Shown here: one piece after another, positions 24,824-31,657 of the stretch
Layout: each line of letters opens with the position of its first letter
How positions within the stretch are numbered: the stretch's first letter is position 1
Origin: a virus
DNA: 37,596 bases
Reading direction: 5' to 3' (one strand)
IMG/VR virus record: IMGVR_UViG_3300036761_001186
Coordinates: 1-37,596 of that record
Notes under the pieces: generated by a model
Told to the model about the DNA's origin: nothing
Seen by the model: the letters and a program-made list of their open reading frames with translations, nothing else
Databases searched by the model: none
Position numbers and translations under genes: made by a program

Positions 24824-25092
24824 CTAGCCCTTCTCGGCCATGGCCCGCAATGCCCGCTCGGTATGGATCATATTGGTCCACTCGTCGCGGATCTTGGTGA
24901 CACCGGCGCCGCTCCATGCGCCGTTTACGACGTTCGAACGGCGCAGCTCGTCGTGGAGACAGATCAGGTTGCGCTCGAGGTCCTGCTCGAAGGCTAGTGC
25001 GCTGTGGGAGTTGCGCTTCGTGCGGCGGCAGTCGAAGTAGGCCGCAACCAGGTCCTCAAAAGAAAAGTCAGCATGCTCGACAGCGTTTCCAT
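24824..25092 (-). pseudogene. Remnant of a DGR-type reverse transcriptase: N-terminus only, frameshifted
   Basis: On the minus strand, directly after the variable 3' end of the DUF1566 gene, one frame encodes FSFEDLVAAYFDCRRTKRNS followed by HSALAFEQDLERNLICLHDE. As I know the family, this is the opening helix region of DGR/group-II-intron-related reverse transcriptases (F..L..AY..CRR.KRN..ALAFE..LE.NL..L...L). The following fingers and palm, including the YxDD catalytic motif, are absent; residues after DELRRS are unrelated and stop at 24824. A start ATG exists at 25092 but in another frame: adding one T to the run around 25058-25065 would join METLSSMLTF to the conserved frame. So the gene looks both frameshifted and truncated. 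Alternatively it is a small unrelated protein. Confidence 0.55.
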
Positions 25093-25691
25093 CTGCGGAC
25101 GGCGCGCGCGCGGAGCTCGTTGAGCTTGCGGTTGCCGTCCTGGAAGCCACCGTTGAAACCCTGGAACCACGCGTAGTCGTTGGTCGACGCGGACTGCGAA
25201 GACGACCAGTACCAGCTCTCGTTGAAAGCCTCGGCGCCGCCCTTGCGAAACGCCGTGGTGCTGGTTTGACCAGGCAGTGTTTCGCTGTACGGGTAGCCGG
25301 GCGGCACACTGCTAGGGTTGTCGCCGTGCCTGTAGACCCAGTTCTCCCCGGTGCCCGGCTTGAAATGGCGATAGAGCAGCTCGAGCTCGTCGCGGCTCGG
25401 CAGGTACCAATCGTCGAATTGGCCGATGCGCAGGGCAATCGCCCACTTCGCGAGCGCGCTGCCAGCCTTGGCCATGGCGAGCGTGTTGGCGTGCCCATCG
25501 CATAAGCTGCCGGCATCGGCGACCATCTTGACGGTCTTGTTCCATGGCGTGTCGTCGTGCTCGCCGTCGGCCTTGGGCGCCACGACCAGGGCGAACAGGT
25601 CGTCACCGATACGGAACTGACCGGCGTAGAAGCCACCCGCGTAGGGCAGGCCAATGGCCGTGGGACGTTCAACTTCGACTGCGGTGTTCAT
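25068..25691 (-). CDS. DUF1566 (C-type-lectin-fold) protein A with DGR-type variable region
   Basis: 207 residues; ATG 25691 has a strong AGGAGG. DUF1566 hallmarks: FDDWYLPSRDELELLY, then ESWYWSSSQSAS and ELRARAVRR near the C-terminus. Proteins of this fold are frequent targets of diversity-generating retroelements, the variable residues forming a ligand-binding face. Codons from 25199 down to 25091 align without gaps to protein B (29905-30390), differing at 13 codons only at positions 1 and 2. The end differs from B: instead of ARAVRRLAI it reads ARAVRRWKRCRAC and runs into the reverse-transcriptase remnant, as if the variable repeat had recombined with a template repeat that lay before that gene. 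It is an accessory or surface-binding protein in the leftward operon. Confidence 0.8.
   Translation of the reverse strand: MNTAVEVERPTAIGLPYAGGFYAGQFRIGDDLFALVVAPKADGEHDDTPWNKTVKMVADAGSLCDGHANTLAMAKAGSALAKWAIALRIGQFDDWYLPSRDELELLYRHFKPGTGENWVYRHGDNPSSVPPGYPYSETLPGQTSTTAFRKGGAEAFNESWYWSSSQSASTNDYAWFQGFNGGFQDGNRKLNELRARAVRRWKRCRAC
25091..25199 (-). repeat. DGR-like variable repeat of protein A (VR-A)
   Basis: This 109-bp segment aligns to 29916-30024 with 16 differences and no gaps. All differences fall on codon position 1 or 2. The last 30 bp in coding direction (25120 down to 25091) are identical to the other copy and contain an uninterrupted 14-nt G/C run (25100-25113), resembling the (G/C)14 element of the initiation-of-mutagenic-homing site known from the Bordetella phage BPP-1 DGR. 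Confidence 0.7.
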
Positions 25692-25782
25692 GAAGCCTCC
25701 TCAGTTGTATGGGTAAAAGTGCAAACCCTTGATCGTGTCAGGAACACGAGTCAATCGAAAAGCGCGTCGCTGGCCCGGTGCG

Positions 25783-26346
25783 TCACGCCTCCGCTCCCTC
25801 CGCAACCTTCCGCCCGCGACGCGGCTTCTGCTCGTCGGCGAGGTCCGGCGCTTTCGCCTCCGGCGGTTCGAGGCTGATCTCGACATCCTTGCTGATCATG
25901 TACGAGAGCTTCCCGTTCTGCTGCTCGGACGGATGGCCATGCACGCGGAAGCCGACGATCACGGTGCCGCCCTGCTGCGGGTCGAGCGTGAACTTGTTGA
26001 CGTCTACACCCTGGAGCACGAGATCGGAGCGCCCGCCGATGCCGTGATGAATGGTGAGCGTCGCGCCGACCATTTCGAGATTCCATTCGAGCGGACCGAC
26101 TAGCTTCGGGAAGCGGAGATCCGGCGCGTCGCTGCCCTGGTCGGCCAGGTCGTTGGAGGCCTCGCTAGACTTGTGGAACAGAAACGAGCGCAAGGTCGGG
26201 TCGAGCATGGCGAGATTGGCCGACGCCATGTTGAGCGAGAAGCGAAGATCCGCGGCCGGTTTGGGATCCTCGCCGTGCTTCTCGGCGCGCGGATTGAAAT
26301 TAACCATGATGCCTGATTGATGGTCGAGCTCGAAGGTCGGAGTCAC
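25783..26346 (-). CDS. Conserved phage hypothetical of the recombination module, 187 aa
   Basis: The start is taken as GTG 26346 (VTPTFELDHQSGIMVNF) with AGGA about 8 nt upstream, rather than the longer frame. The product is soluble, beta-rich in the middle (VGATLTIHHGIGGRSDLVLQ) and ends in a basic Lys/Arg tail (EQKPRRGRKVAEGAEA). It directly follows the recombination-associated gene, so it may serve DNA recombination, for example binding DNA through the basic tail. No family is recognised. Confidence 0.6.
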   Translation of the reverse strand: MTPTFELDHQSGIMVNFNPRAEKHGEDPKPAADLRFSLNMASANLAMLDPTLRSFLFHKSSEASNDLADQGSDAPDLRFPKLVGPLEWNLEMVGATLTIHHGIGGRSDLVLQGVDVNKFTLDPQQGGTVIVGFRVHGHPSEQQNGKLSYMISKDVEISLEPPEAKAPDLADEQKPRRGRKVAEGAEA

Positions 26347-26397
26347 AGGAGGTCCTTTCGTTGTTGGTGAGCGCGTGCGCACGCCGCTCCGTGATCG

Positions 26398-27417
26398 TCA
26401 CGCCCTCGTCTGCGCTTCTGCCCCTTCGAGCGTCTTGCGCTTGGCGCGAATCTCGACATCGGCCTCGGCTACCTGCGCTGGGTCCGTCAATCCGCGTGCG
26501 AGATCGGCGACCAAGTCGAGATCGTCGTTGCTCGACGCGGCTTTAATGCGCTCAGCGATCGCGGCGAAGGTCGGGCCGGTACCACCATCCTTTTTCGTCT
26601 CCGCCGCCGACTTCTTGTCGCCGCCCTTGATCCCGGCATTGAGCGCCGACACGGCGTCGCTTCCGGAGCCTTGTGCTTCAACTGCAAAGATGGATTCGGC
26701 CGATCCGTCGCCATCTTTGATGGCGGTCAGGAATCCGTTCAGGGTCACCAGGTCGTCGACGGTAATGTCCTGAACTCCGGTGCGACCGAGCCGTGCGAGT
26801 ATCTGTGCCTGGTCGATCCCGTACACGACGAACGCCTTGACCGCATCGGCGCGCTTGTTCGCGATCGATTTGATATCGCCAACAGACGCGCGCCGCGCGG
26901 ACTCGTACATTTCTGACCAGAACGCTTTCGGAATGCCCTTCAGGATGGCGTTGCGCAGCGCGATGGAGCAAGCGGCGTTCGCGGTCACGCCAATCATGTC
27001 CGGCTTGTACTTCTTTCCATTCTTGTCGGTGATGCGCCGTTGCACTTCGTACGTGATCGCGACGTTGCGCTCGAGGTCGTGAAACACTCCCTGTGCGGTG
27101 ACGAAGTCGTTGCCCTCGTTCACGACGCGAGCGCCGGCCCTGGCGTTGCCCCAGGCGGAGGCGGCAACCTCGGCGAACCGGGCGCTCGGGCCTTCAATCA
27201 CCTTGCCGTCGCGGGGCAAGGCATAGATGCACTCGCCGGCGATTTTCTCGGTGAGCGTGACCATCTGCAGCATTTCCTTGCGGAAGGCGACAAGGCTGCG
27301 CGGGTATTTGTGCGCCGTGGCGATTTGCTGATCGATCTCTGACTTGTTGAGGATCGCGAGCGTGCCGCTCTCGACGGTCATGACTTCGCGGCCTTCGGAA
27401 ATGTCGTTCTGTGGCAT
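26398..27417 (-). CDS. Phage recombination-associated protein, possible ssDNA-annealing type
   Basis: 339 residues; ATG 27417 with AGGAGA. The central region (CIYALPRDGKVIEGPSARFA, then EVAASAWGNARAG and NAACSIALRNAILKGIP) matches a phage family with LPR.GK.I.GPS.R.AE and AN...R.RACIL-type motifs that is usually encoded beside RecE-like exonucleases. By analogy it may act as the annealing or mediator partner, but this is inferred from context, not from a RecT signature. The C-terminal third (residues about 235-339) is low complexity, Ala/Lys/Asp-rich. It is 9 bp downstream of the nuclease gene. Confidence 0.55.
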   Translation of the reverse strand: MPQNDISEGREVMTVESGTLAILNKSEIDQQIATAHKYPRSLVAFRKEMLQMVTLTEKIAGECIYALPRDGKVIEGPSARFAEVAASAWGNARAGARVVNEGNDFVTAQGVFHDLERNVAITYEVQRRITDKNGKKYKPDMIGVTANAACSIALRNAILKGIPKAFWSEMYESARRASVGDIKSIANKRADAVKAFVVYGIDQAQILARLGRTGVQDITVDDLVTLNGFLTAIKDGDGSAESIFAVEAQGSGSDAVSALNAGIKGGDKKSAAETKKDGGTGPTFAAIAERIKAASSNDDLDLVADLARGLTDPAQVAEADVEIRAKRKTLEGAEAQTRA

Positions 27418-27426
27418 TGCGGTCTC

Positions 27427-28371
27427 CTATACGTTGAGAGTCGTAGCCCACCTGGGCAACGTGATGGTTTCGATCGTGGCGGGGTATCCGTCCCAGCGGC
27501 CCGCGGCGAGTGCCGCGGCGTAACGCTCGAGCGCGATGTTCATCTTGTGCGCGCCGACCAGGATCCCGTTCGATGGCATTTGGTACAGGGCGACGGCGTG
27601 CGGCTCCTGGGACTCGACCGCGATGAAAATGAAAAACTCCGGCGTCGCATCCAACGTGTGCTCGGCGCCTGAAAAGTAGTGCGCGCTTTGGATCGTGTAG
27701 CCGTAGTTGGCAATCGACTTGGCGAACTCCTCAGGCGAGGCATCGGCCGTCGTCTTCAGATCGGTGATGCCGCCGTGACTGCGGATGTCCAAGCGCGCCT
27801 TGCACGGCACCTTGTACTTGCCGTCGATCCAGAAGAGTGACGTTTCGACGATCGCGCCATCGAGCATGCGGCGCGCGCCAGGATGCGACAGCACGGCATC
27901 GATGCAGCGCTGCGCGCGGTGGTAGTCGTCTACGGTCAGGGTGATCTTGCCGGCGTTTGCTTGGCGGAATGATTCCCATCCGATCTTGCCGACCGTGGTG
28001 CGCTTATTGAACTCAGGTGCGACGACGACTCGCTGAGCGAACGTTTCCGGCTCGAGCACGCCCGCGTGCACGGCGGAGCCGAATATCATCGTTTCCGTCG
28101 GTGGCTTCTGCTTCCGGCGATCGGTGATGTAGTGCATTGGAGATTTCAGGATCTTGCCGGCGCCGGACTGACTTATCGCCTCGATCGCGAAGTAAGTCTC
28201 CGCCGGCATATCGTTGAACACGCCCGTGACAAATGGCGGCGGCGGCTGCTCCGGTCGGTCGTCGCCTGTTCCAACACCTGGCCCGACGTCGAGTACGGTA
28301 AGCGCATGCGCGTGAGCGCCAGGCGAGCGGCTCACTTCAGTCCCCGTGAGCATGAAATCCGGCAGGCTCAT
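27427..28371 (-). CDS. RecE-like PD-(D/E)XK exonuclease (DUF3799 type)
   Basis: 314 residues, starting with an ATG overlapping the upstream stop (ATGA). After a Pro-rich N-terminal 50 residues come YFAIEAISQSGAGKILKSP, GSAVHAGVLEPE (98-109), the nuclease core CKARLDIRSHGGITDLKTT (Asp195, Asp204-Leu-Lys206) and QSAHY (Gln228-x3-Tyr232), the QxxxY motif of RecB-family nucleases. This is the architecture of RecE C-terminal-type exonucleases, which make 3' overhangs for strand annealing. It pairs with the protein encoded just downstream. Confidence 0.85.
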   Translation of the reverse strand: MSLPDFMLTGTEVSRSPGAHAHALTVLDVGPGVGTGDDRPEQPPPPFVTGVFNDMPAETYFAIEAISQSGAGKILKSPMHYITDRRKQKPPTETMIFGSAVHAGVLEPETFAQRVVVAPEFNKRTTVGKIGWESFRQANAGKITLTVDDYHRAQRCIDAVLSHPGARRMLDGAIVETSLFWIDGKYKVPCKARLDIRSHGGITDLKTTADASPEEFAKSIANYGYTIQSAHYFSGAEHTLDATPEFFIFIAVESQEPHAVALYQMPSNGILVGAHKMNIALERYAAALAAGRWDGYPATIETITLPRWATTLNV

Positions 28372-29663
28372 GCTTCGGCCTTCGCCGGCGTGTGCGCTTC
28401 GGCGATTAGCGCGATCGCGTCGCGCGCATCGGCGTCAGTCACATCAGGGGAATAACAGATCGCAACGATCGCCGCGAACGCAAGCTCCGGCGTGGGGTGC
28501 TCCGCACGGGCATTCTCAATGGCTTGGCGGCGCAATTTCGCAGCCTGGATCTCGGCCTCGCGCTGCGCCGCCTCGGCCTTGCGCCTCTCCTCAGCGCGAG
28601 CTTCGGCTTCCTGCCGTTCCTGGGTCGCGCGCGCTTCCGCTTGCTCGCGCTCGCGCGCCTCGTGGGCGATCCGGTCACGCTCCGCTTGCTGGCGTTCTTC
28701 CTCGTCACGCGCTGCCTTTTCTCGAGCCGCCAGAGCTGCGTTCGCGTCCGCGATGCGCCGTTGCTCGGCTTCGTTCGCAGCCCGTTCCAGTGCTTGTTTT
28801 TCAGCCAGCTTGGCGGCTTCCTTGGCGCGCTGCTCGCGCGCAGCTTTGTCTGCGGCGTCGCGTTCAGCCTTGGCCGAGGCGTCTTCTGCGGCGCGCGCTT
28901 CCCTGGCGATCCGCGCCTCGTCGCCGAGGCGTTTCCGCTCGGCGGCTGCCTCCGCGTCGCGCTTCGCCTTGGCTGCGCGCTCCTCTTCGGCGAGCCGGGC
29001 GCGTTCAGCTGCAGCAGCGGCCTCCTGTGCCGCTTTTTGCCGCGCAAACTCCTCGCGTTCTGCTTTCAGGCGCGCGGCTTCTATTTCATTGGCCACCGCC
29101 GTCGCATGCATTTCGCGCAACGTCGTCAGCGTTGTTTCGACCGCGCCTTGTGCGAGCGACTGGAACTCGGCGTACAGCTCGGCCTTCACCGGCAGCGCGG
29201 TGAGCGTTTCGATCGTCTCGGCCAACAACGCGGCAGGCTTGTTGATGCAGGCAGCGACGTTGGAGCGAATCCAGTCGATACGCTTGTTGATCGTGGCGAC
29301 ACGGTCGGCCTCGGCTTTCGCCTTCGCTTGCTTCTCGGCCTCCTTGCGGTCCTCCTCTTTCTTGATCTGCGCGTCGATCGGGTCCTCCAGCGCGAGCAGC
29401 TCGGCACTTAGCGCTTTCGCCTCCGCGTCGATCAGGCGCGCGCGCTCGAGCGCCGGCGCCTTGATCTGAACGCGCAGCTTTTCGAGGGACGTGCGTAGCG
29501 TCACGCACTCGCGGCGGTCCTTTCTGGCGCGCTCCATGCCGACCGCGGTTGTCACGTCGTAGACGACGTTCACCAGACGTGACCGAAGCTCGGCCAAACC
29601 GGCTGCTGTGGGCGAATACTCGGCGATCTGCGTCACCGGCTTCTCGACCGTTTCTGTATTCAT
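28368..29663 (-). CDS. Coiled-coil phage early protein, 431 aa
   Basis: ATG 29663 is preceded by AGGAGGG. Residues 1-190 look folded (AEYSPTAAGLAELRSRLVNV, then a helical RESPONSE-free region rich in Leu/Glu); residues about 195-400 are an almost uninterrupted Ala/Glu/Arg/Lys coiled coil; the last 30 (ICYSPDVTDADARDAIALIA) form a small helical end. Such proteins are common beside phage recombination genes and may organise DNA or protein assemblies, but no activity is known to me. Its DNA is strongly repetitive in composition and produces long antisense frames that are not genes. The stop overlaps the RecE-like start. Confidence 0.65.
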   Translation of the reverse strand: MNTETVEKPVTQIAEYSPTAAGLAELRSRLVNVVYDVTTAVGMERARKDRRECVTLRTSLEKLRVQIKAPALERARLIDAEAKALSAELLALEDPIDAQIKKEEDRKEAEKQAKAKAEADRVATINKRIDWIRSNVAACINKPAALLAETIETLTALPVKAELYAEFQSLAQGAVETTLTTLREMHATAVANEIEAARLKAEREEFARQKAAQEAAAAAERARLAEEERAAKAKRDAEAAAERKRLGDEARIAREARAAEDASAKAERDAADKAAREQRAKEAAKLAEKQALERAANEAEQRRIADANAALAAREKAARDEEERQQAERDRIAHEAREREQAEARATQERQEAEARAEERRKAEAAQREAEIQAAKLRRQAIENARAEHPTPELAFAAIVAICYSPDVTDADARDAIALIAEAHTPAKAEA

Positions 29664-29875
29664 GCGTCCCTCCTAAGGCGCATCGACACCAAGCCGTAGC
29701 TGCGTTTGGCCGGAGAGATCTTCGCCATCAATCGCGATTCCTCGGCTCGCAGCGAACGCATGGTCGCGTCGTGCCGGGCGTGGCGCGCCTCCGCGTCGGC
29801 CATCAAATCGCGGATCCACGCGAGGTCCAGGCGCAGCCAAAGCCGGTACGGCCAGGTGATAAGGCGACGGATCAT
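29660..29875 (-). CDS. Small basic early phage protein, 71 aa
   Basis: ATG 29875 has a perfect AGGAGG upstream, and the stop overlaps the coiled-coil gene start (ATGA), so the two are translated together. The product is Arg-rich with an amphipathic N-terminus (RRLITWPYRLWLRLDLAWIR) and a helical middle (ADAEARHARHDATMRSLRAE). It might associate with membranes or with the coiled-coil protein. No family is recognised. Confidence 0.6.
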   Translation of the reverse strand: MIRRLITWPYRLWLRLDLAWIRDLMADAEARHARHDATMRSLRAEESRLMAKISPAKRSYGLVSMRLRRDA

Positions 29876-29904
29876 CTAACCTCCTGAACGAAATTACTGA
29901 ATGG

Positions 29905-30390
29905 TTAAATGGCTAATCTGCGGACGGCGCGCGCGCGGAGCTCGTCGCCCTTGTGGAGGCTGCCCTGGGTGCCACCGTAGAAATCCTGGCACCACGCGTA
30001 GTCGTCGTTCGACGCGCACTGCGAGGAGGTCCAATACCAATCGCGCGAAAAGGTTTCGGTCTGCTGCAGCTCGCCGAAAGCGATCAGACTTTCAAGGCGG
30101 CTCGGGATGTACCAATCGTCGAAGCCGCCGATGCGCAGAGCCAGCGCCCACTCGGCGAGGGCGCTCTTGGCGGCGGCCATCGCTTTTGTGTTGGCTAGGC
30201 CGTCGCTGTAGCTCACGGCCCCGTTGACCATCTTTAGGCTGCCCCACTCGATCTCAGTGCGCTCACCGTCGAAGGCATCGGCGACGATCAGCGCATACGC
30301 CTGGTTGCCGACGAAGAAACGGCCGGCGAAGATGCCGCCGGCGAACTTCGCACCGGCGGCGGTGGGGATTTCGAGTTCCTTCGTGGTCAT
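29905..30390 (-). CDS. DUF1566 (C-type-lectin-fold) protein B with DGR-type variable region
   Basis: 161 residues from ATG 30390. It is a paralog of protein A over its whole length: TAAGAKFAGGIFAGRFFVG, ALRIGGFDDWYIPSR, WYWTSSQCASNDDYAW and the end ELRARAVRRLAI. The upstream three quarters are diverged from A with ordinary substitutions, whereas the C-terminal 36 codons share every third base with A and differ only at first and second positions. It keeps the short natural end after ARAVRR, so it appears an intact former or present DGR target. It lies in the leftward early operon, separated from A by five genes. Confidence 0.8.
   Translation of the reverse strand: MTTKELEIPTAAGAKFAGGIFAGRFFVGNQAYALIVADAFDGERTEIEWGSLKMVNGAVSYSDGLANTKAMAAAKSALAEWALALRIGGFDDWYIPSRLESLIAFGELQQTETFSRDWYWTSSQCASNDDYAWCQDFYGGTQGSLHKGDELRARAVRRLAI
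29916..30024 (-). repeat. DGR-like variable repeat of protein B (VR-B)
   Basis: Ungapped partner of 25091-25199. The identical 30-bp end is 29916-29945, with the 14-nt G/C run at 29925-29938. Differences to VR-A begin immediately upstream of this block in coding direction and sit in codons of the NNC or NNT type. Confidence 0.7.
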
Positions 30391-30424
30391 GTTTTGTCCC
30401 GTGGTTGGATAAGGAGCGTTTGAA

Positions 30425-30640
30425 TTACGCGGCCGCCTGCATCAGCCATCCGCAGCAGCGCAGCACGTCGTCGCCCGTCTTGCCGCAGAGCGGGCATTCG
30501 AGCACCGGCTCGGGTTGCTTTGCGGCGATCGCACGCGCGAGTTCGGCGTCGGCTTGACGAGCTGCCCACGCTCGATGGACTGCGGGCGCTGTGAAGCTGC
30601 GGGGCAGAACGGCGAAGCTGATGGCACTGTTGCGGAACAT
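30425..30640 (-). CDS. Zinc-ribbon-like small early protein, 71 aa
   Basis: ATG 30640 follows GGGAGCC. The C-terminal third has ECPLCGKTGDDVLRCCGWL, a CxxC plus CC arrangement suggesting a metal site; the N-terminal part is helical and basic (RAWAARQADAELARAIAAKQ). It is the first gene after the leftward promoter at 30683-30711, so it is expressed first when the repressor is lost, a place where phages keep regulators and host-takeover proteins. Function unknown. Confidence 0.6.
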   Translation of the reverse strand: MFRNSAISFAVLPRSFTAPAVHRAWAARQADAELARAIAAKQPEPVLECPLCGKTGDDVLRCCGWLMQAAA

Positions 30641-30682
30641 TTGTGGCTCCCTTTGCTGCGCTCGATGGAGCGCTTGGGAACC

Positions 30683-30711
30683 ATTAGACCAACAATCTGT
30701 TGGCCTGTCAA
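30683..30711 (-). promoter_or_regulatory. Leftward early promoter (PL-like)
   Basis: On the minus strand TTGACA (30711-30706), a 17-bp spacer and TCTAAT (30688-30683) form a near-consensus sigma-70 promoter. It points at 30640 and the leftward operon down to 24062. An operator-like palindrome fills the spacer and another lies upstream of the -35. Confidence 0.8.
30689..30703. promoter_or_regulatory. Operator OL1 (palindrome in PL spacer)
   Basis: CCAACAATCTGTTGG, CCAAC-N5-GTTGG, lying exactly between -35 and -10. It is the same motif as at 31630-31644. Confidence 0.7.
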
Positions 30712-30725
30712 CAACTATTTGTTGG
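30711..30725. promoter_or_regulatory. Operator OL2 (upstream of PL)
   Basis: ACAACTATTTGTTGG keeps CAAC-N5-GTTG. Its centre is 22 bp from OL1, about two helical turns, suited to cooperative repressor binding. Confidence 0.6.
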
Positions 30726-30814
30726 GACGTGGCACGAAGAGCTGGGCGGGCGCTACCGGTGCCCTACGAGAACTACCTTAAACGGTGGAGGCGCGCGGCC
30801 TGTGGCCGTTGCGT

Positions 30815-31147
30815 CTAGTACAGGTGCTCGAAATACATCCAGTAGGCGATCGCGCTGCCTCGTGGACGAACCTTGGCGACGCCGGACCACATAGCGACAT
30901 CTTCAAGGTAGACCTCGGTGCCTTTGTCCAAAACGACACAGCGTCCGGCCACGAACGCCGGTGTGGCGGCCTGCGTGAAGGCGGCCCTGTCGCCCGACGA
31001 ACGCATGCTTGATAGGCGCTCGAATTCCGGGCGGTCTTGGCAGCCGAGGGCGTTGTCCTTCATCGTTTTCCACCCTGGCTCGCGGGCCTGCAAATCAAGC
31101 GCTCCGAGCGCCAGGACTGCCGCCAGTACGGCTAATGCCTGTTTCAC
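30815..31147 (-). CDS. Small secreted protein co-transcribed with the repressor, 110 aa
   Basis: GTG 31147 overlaps the repressor stop (GTGA). Residues about 1-20 (KQALAVLAAVLALGALDLQA) look like a cleavable signal peptide ending near AxA, followed by an about 90-residue exported domain with two Cys (GCQDRP, RCVVLD) and a beta-rich end (EVYLEDVAMWSGVAKVRPRG) reminiscent of SH3-like folds. Being downstream of the repressor it would be made in the lysogen, so it is a candidate for a lysogenic-conversion or exclusion factor. No family is recognised. Confidence 0.6.
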   Translation of the reverse strand: MKQALAVLAAVLALGALDLQAREPGWKTMKDNALGCQDRPEFERLSSMRSSGDRAAFTQAATPAFVAGRCVVLDKGTEVYLEDVAMWSGVAKVRPRGSAIAYWMYFEHLY

Positions 31148-31605
31148 TGAGTTCCCGCCTTCGCGGCCCACGGGTTCTTGACGCCAGCTTTGCCGAACTC
31201 CTCGAGCAGCTCTACCGCGCGCCGACGCAACGCTTGTTTGGCCCATTCCTTCTCGAGACCGCGGTAGGCCTCGATCAGGCGGACCTCGTCTTCGTCCGTC
31301 AGATGCATCCCCTGCATTCTCGGCAGCACGGTCGGCTTGCCAGCTTCGCCATAGCGCAGCACCGATACGTCAACGTCGATCATCTTGGCTAGACGCTTCA
31401 ACGTCTTATCCCTTGGCATACGGTCCCCTCGCATCCAAAGCCTTACCGCTTCCGGGTCGACCCCTAGCTCGAGGCTGACGTCTTTCGGCTTGATCCCCTC
31501 GCGTTTCATCCCGGCCAAGAGCGCCTTGGCAAACGCCTTGTGTAATCCGGTCGGCTCTTTGGTCGGCATACCGGTAAGCATGCCAACAAAATCTTGTGTA
31601 GTCAT
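31144..31605 (-). CDS. Phage repressor, Cro/CI-type helix-turn-helix
   Basis: The start is chosen at ATG 31605 (MTTQDFVGMLTGMPTK), because the longer frame would run through the divergent promoter and into the Cro-like gene. Residues about 20-85 form an HTH_3-type domain (GIKPKDVSLELGVDPEAVRL, WMRGDRMPRDKTLKRLAKMI). The remaining part is helical and basic; there is no S24 peptidase (LexA-like) domain, so induction would not use RecA-stimulated self-cleavage. The divergent layout with the Cro-like gene and palindromic operators marks it as the lysogeny repressor. A promoter for it is not obvious. Confidence 0.75.
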   Translation of the reverse strand: MTTQDFVGMLTGMPTKEPTGLHKAFAKALLAGMKREGIKPKDVSLELGVDPEAVRLWMRGDRMPRDKTLKRLAKMIDVDVSVLRYGEAGKPTVLPRMQGMHLTDEDEVRLIEAYRGLEKEWAKQALRRRAVELLEEFGKAGVKNPWAAKAGTQ

Positions 31606-31606
31606 C

Positions 31607-31621
31607 CCCACAGAAAGTTGT
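31607..31621. promoter_or_regulatory. Operator OR2 (imperfect) between repressor and cro
   Basis: CCCACAGAAAGTTGT fits CAAC-N5-GTTG at 7 of 8 arm positions. Its centre is 23 bp from OR1, mirroring the OL1/OL2 spacing, and it abuts the repressor start. Confidence 0.4.
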
Positions 31622-31650
31622 TGACTACCCCAACGATTTGTTGGTAATGT
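31621..31650 (+). promoter_or_regulatory. Rightward early promoter (PR-like)
   Basis: TTGACT (31621-31626), 18-bp spacer, TAATGT (31645-31650). It drives the Cro-like gene and the rightward operon. Expected initiation about 7 nt downstream falls on or next to the ATG at 31658, and no ribosome site is present, so the first message may be leaderless. Confidence 0.7.
31630..31644. promoter_or_regulatory. Operator OR1 (palindrome in PR spacer)
   Basis: CCAACGATTTGTTGG, CCAAC-N5-GTTGG, filling the spacer of PR so that repressor binding would block polymerase. Confidence 0.7.
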
Positions 31651-31657
31651 TCGCGAC

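Noticed and set aside
25093-25672. Upstream half of the 282-codon minus-strand frame that ends at 24824
   Set aside because: This part overlaps the DUF1566 protein A gene in another frame and reads as low-complexity Ser/Arg/Thr/Pro; only the 3' part resembles a reverse transcriptase.
25692-25782. Separate promoter for DUF1566 protein A
   Set aside because: A TTGACT is present on the minus strand, but no -10 at proper spacing; a 5-bp inverted repeat (CGTGT/ACACG) lacks a T-run, so neither promoter nor terminator is called.
28492-29469. Long plus-strand frame of 325 residues, Ser/Ala/Arg-rich
   Set aside because: Mirror of the Ala/Glu/Arg coiled-coil gene on the other strand; no protein-like features.
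24062-30640. Complete DGR with template repeat, accessory protein and reverse transcriptase
   Set aside because: By eye neither strand shows an A-rich copy of the variable repeats, nor an intact reverse transcriptase with YxDD or an Avd-like gene; only variable repeats and an RT fragment are supported.
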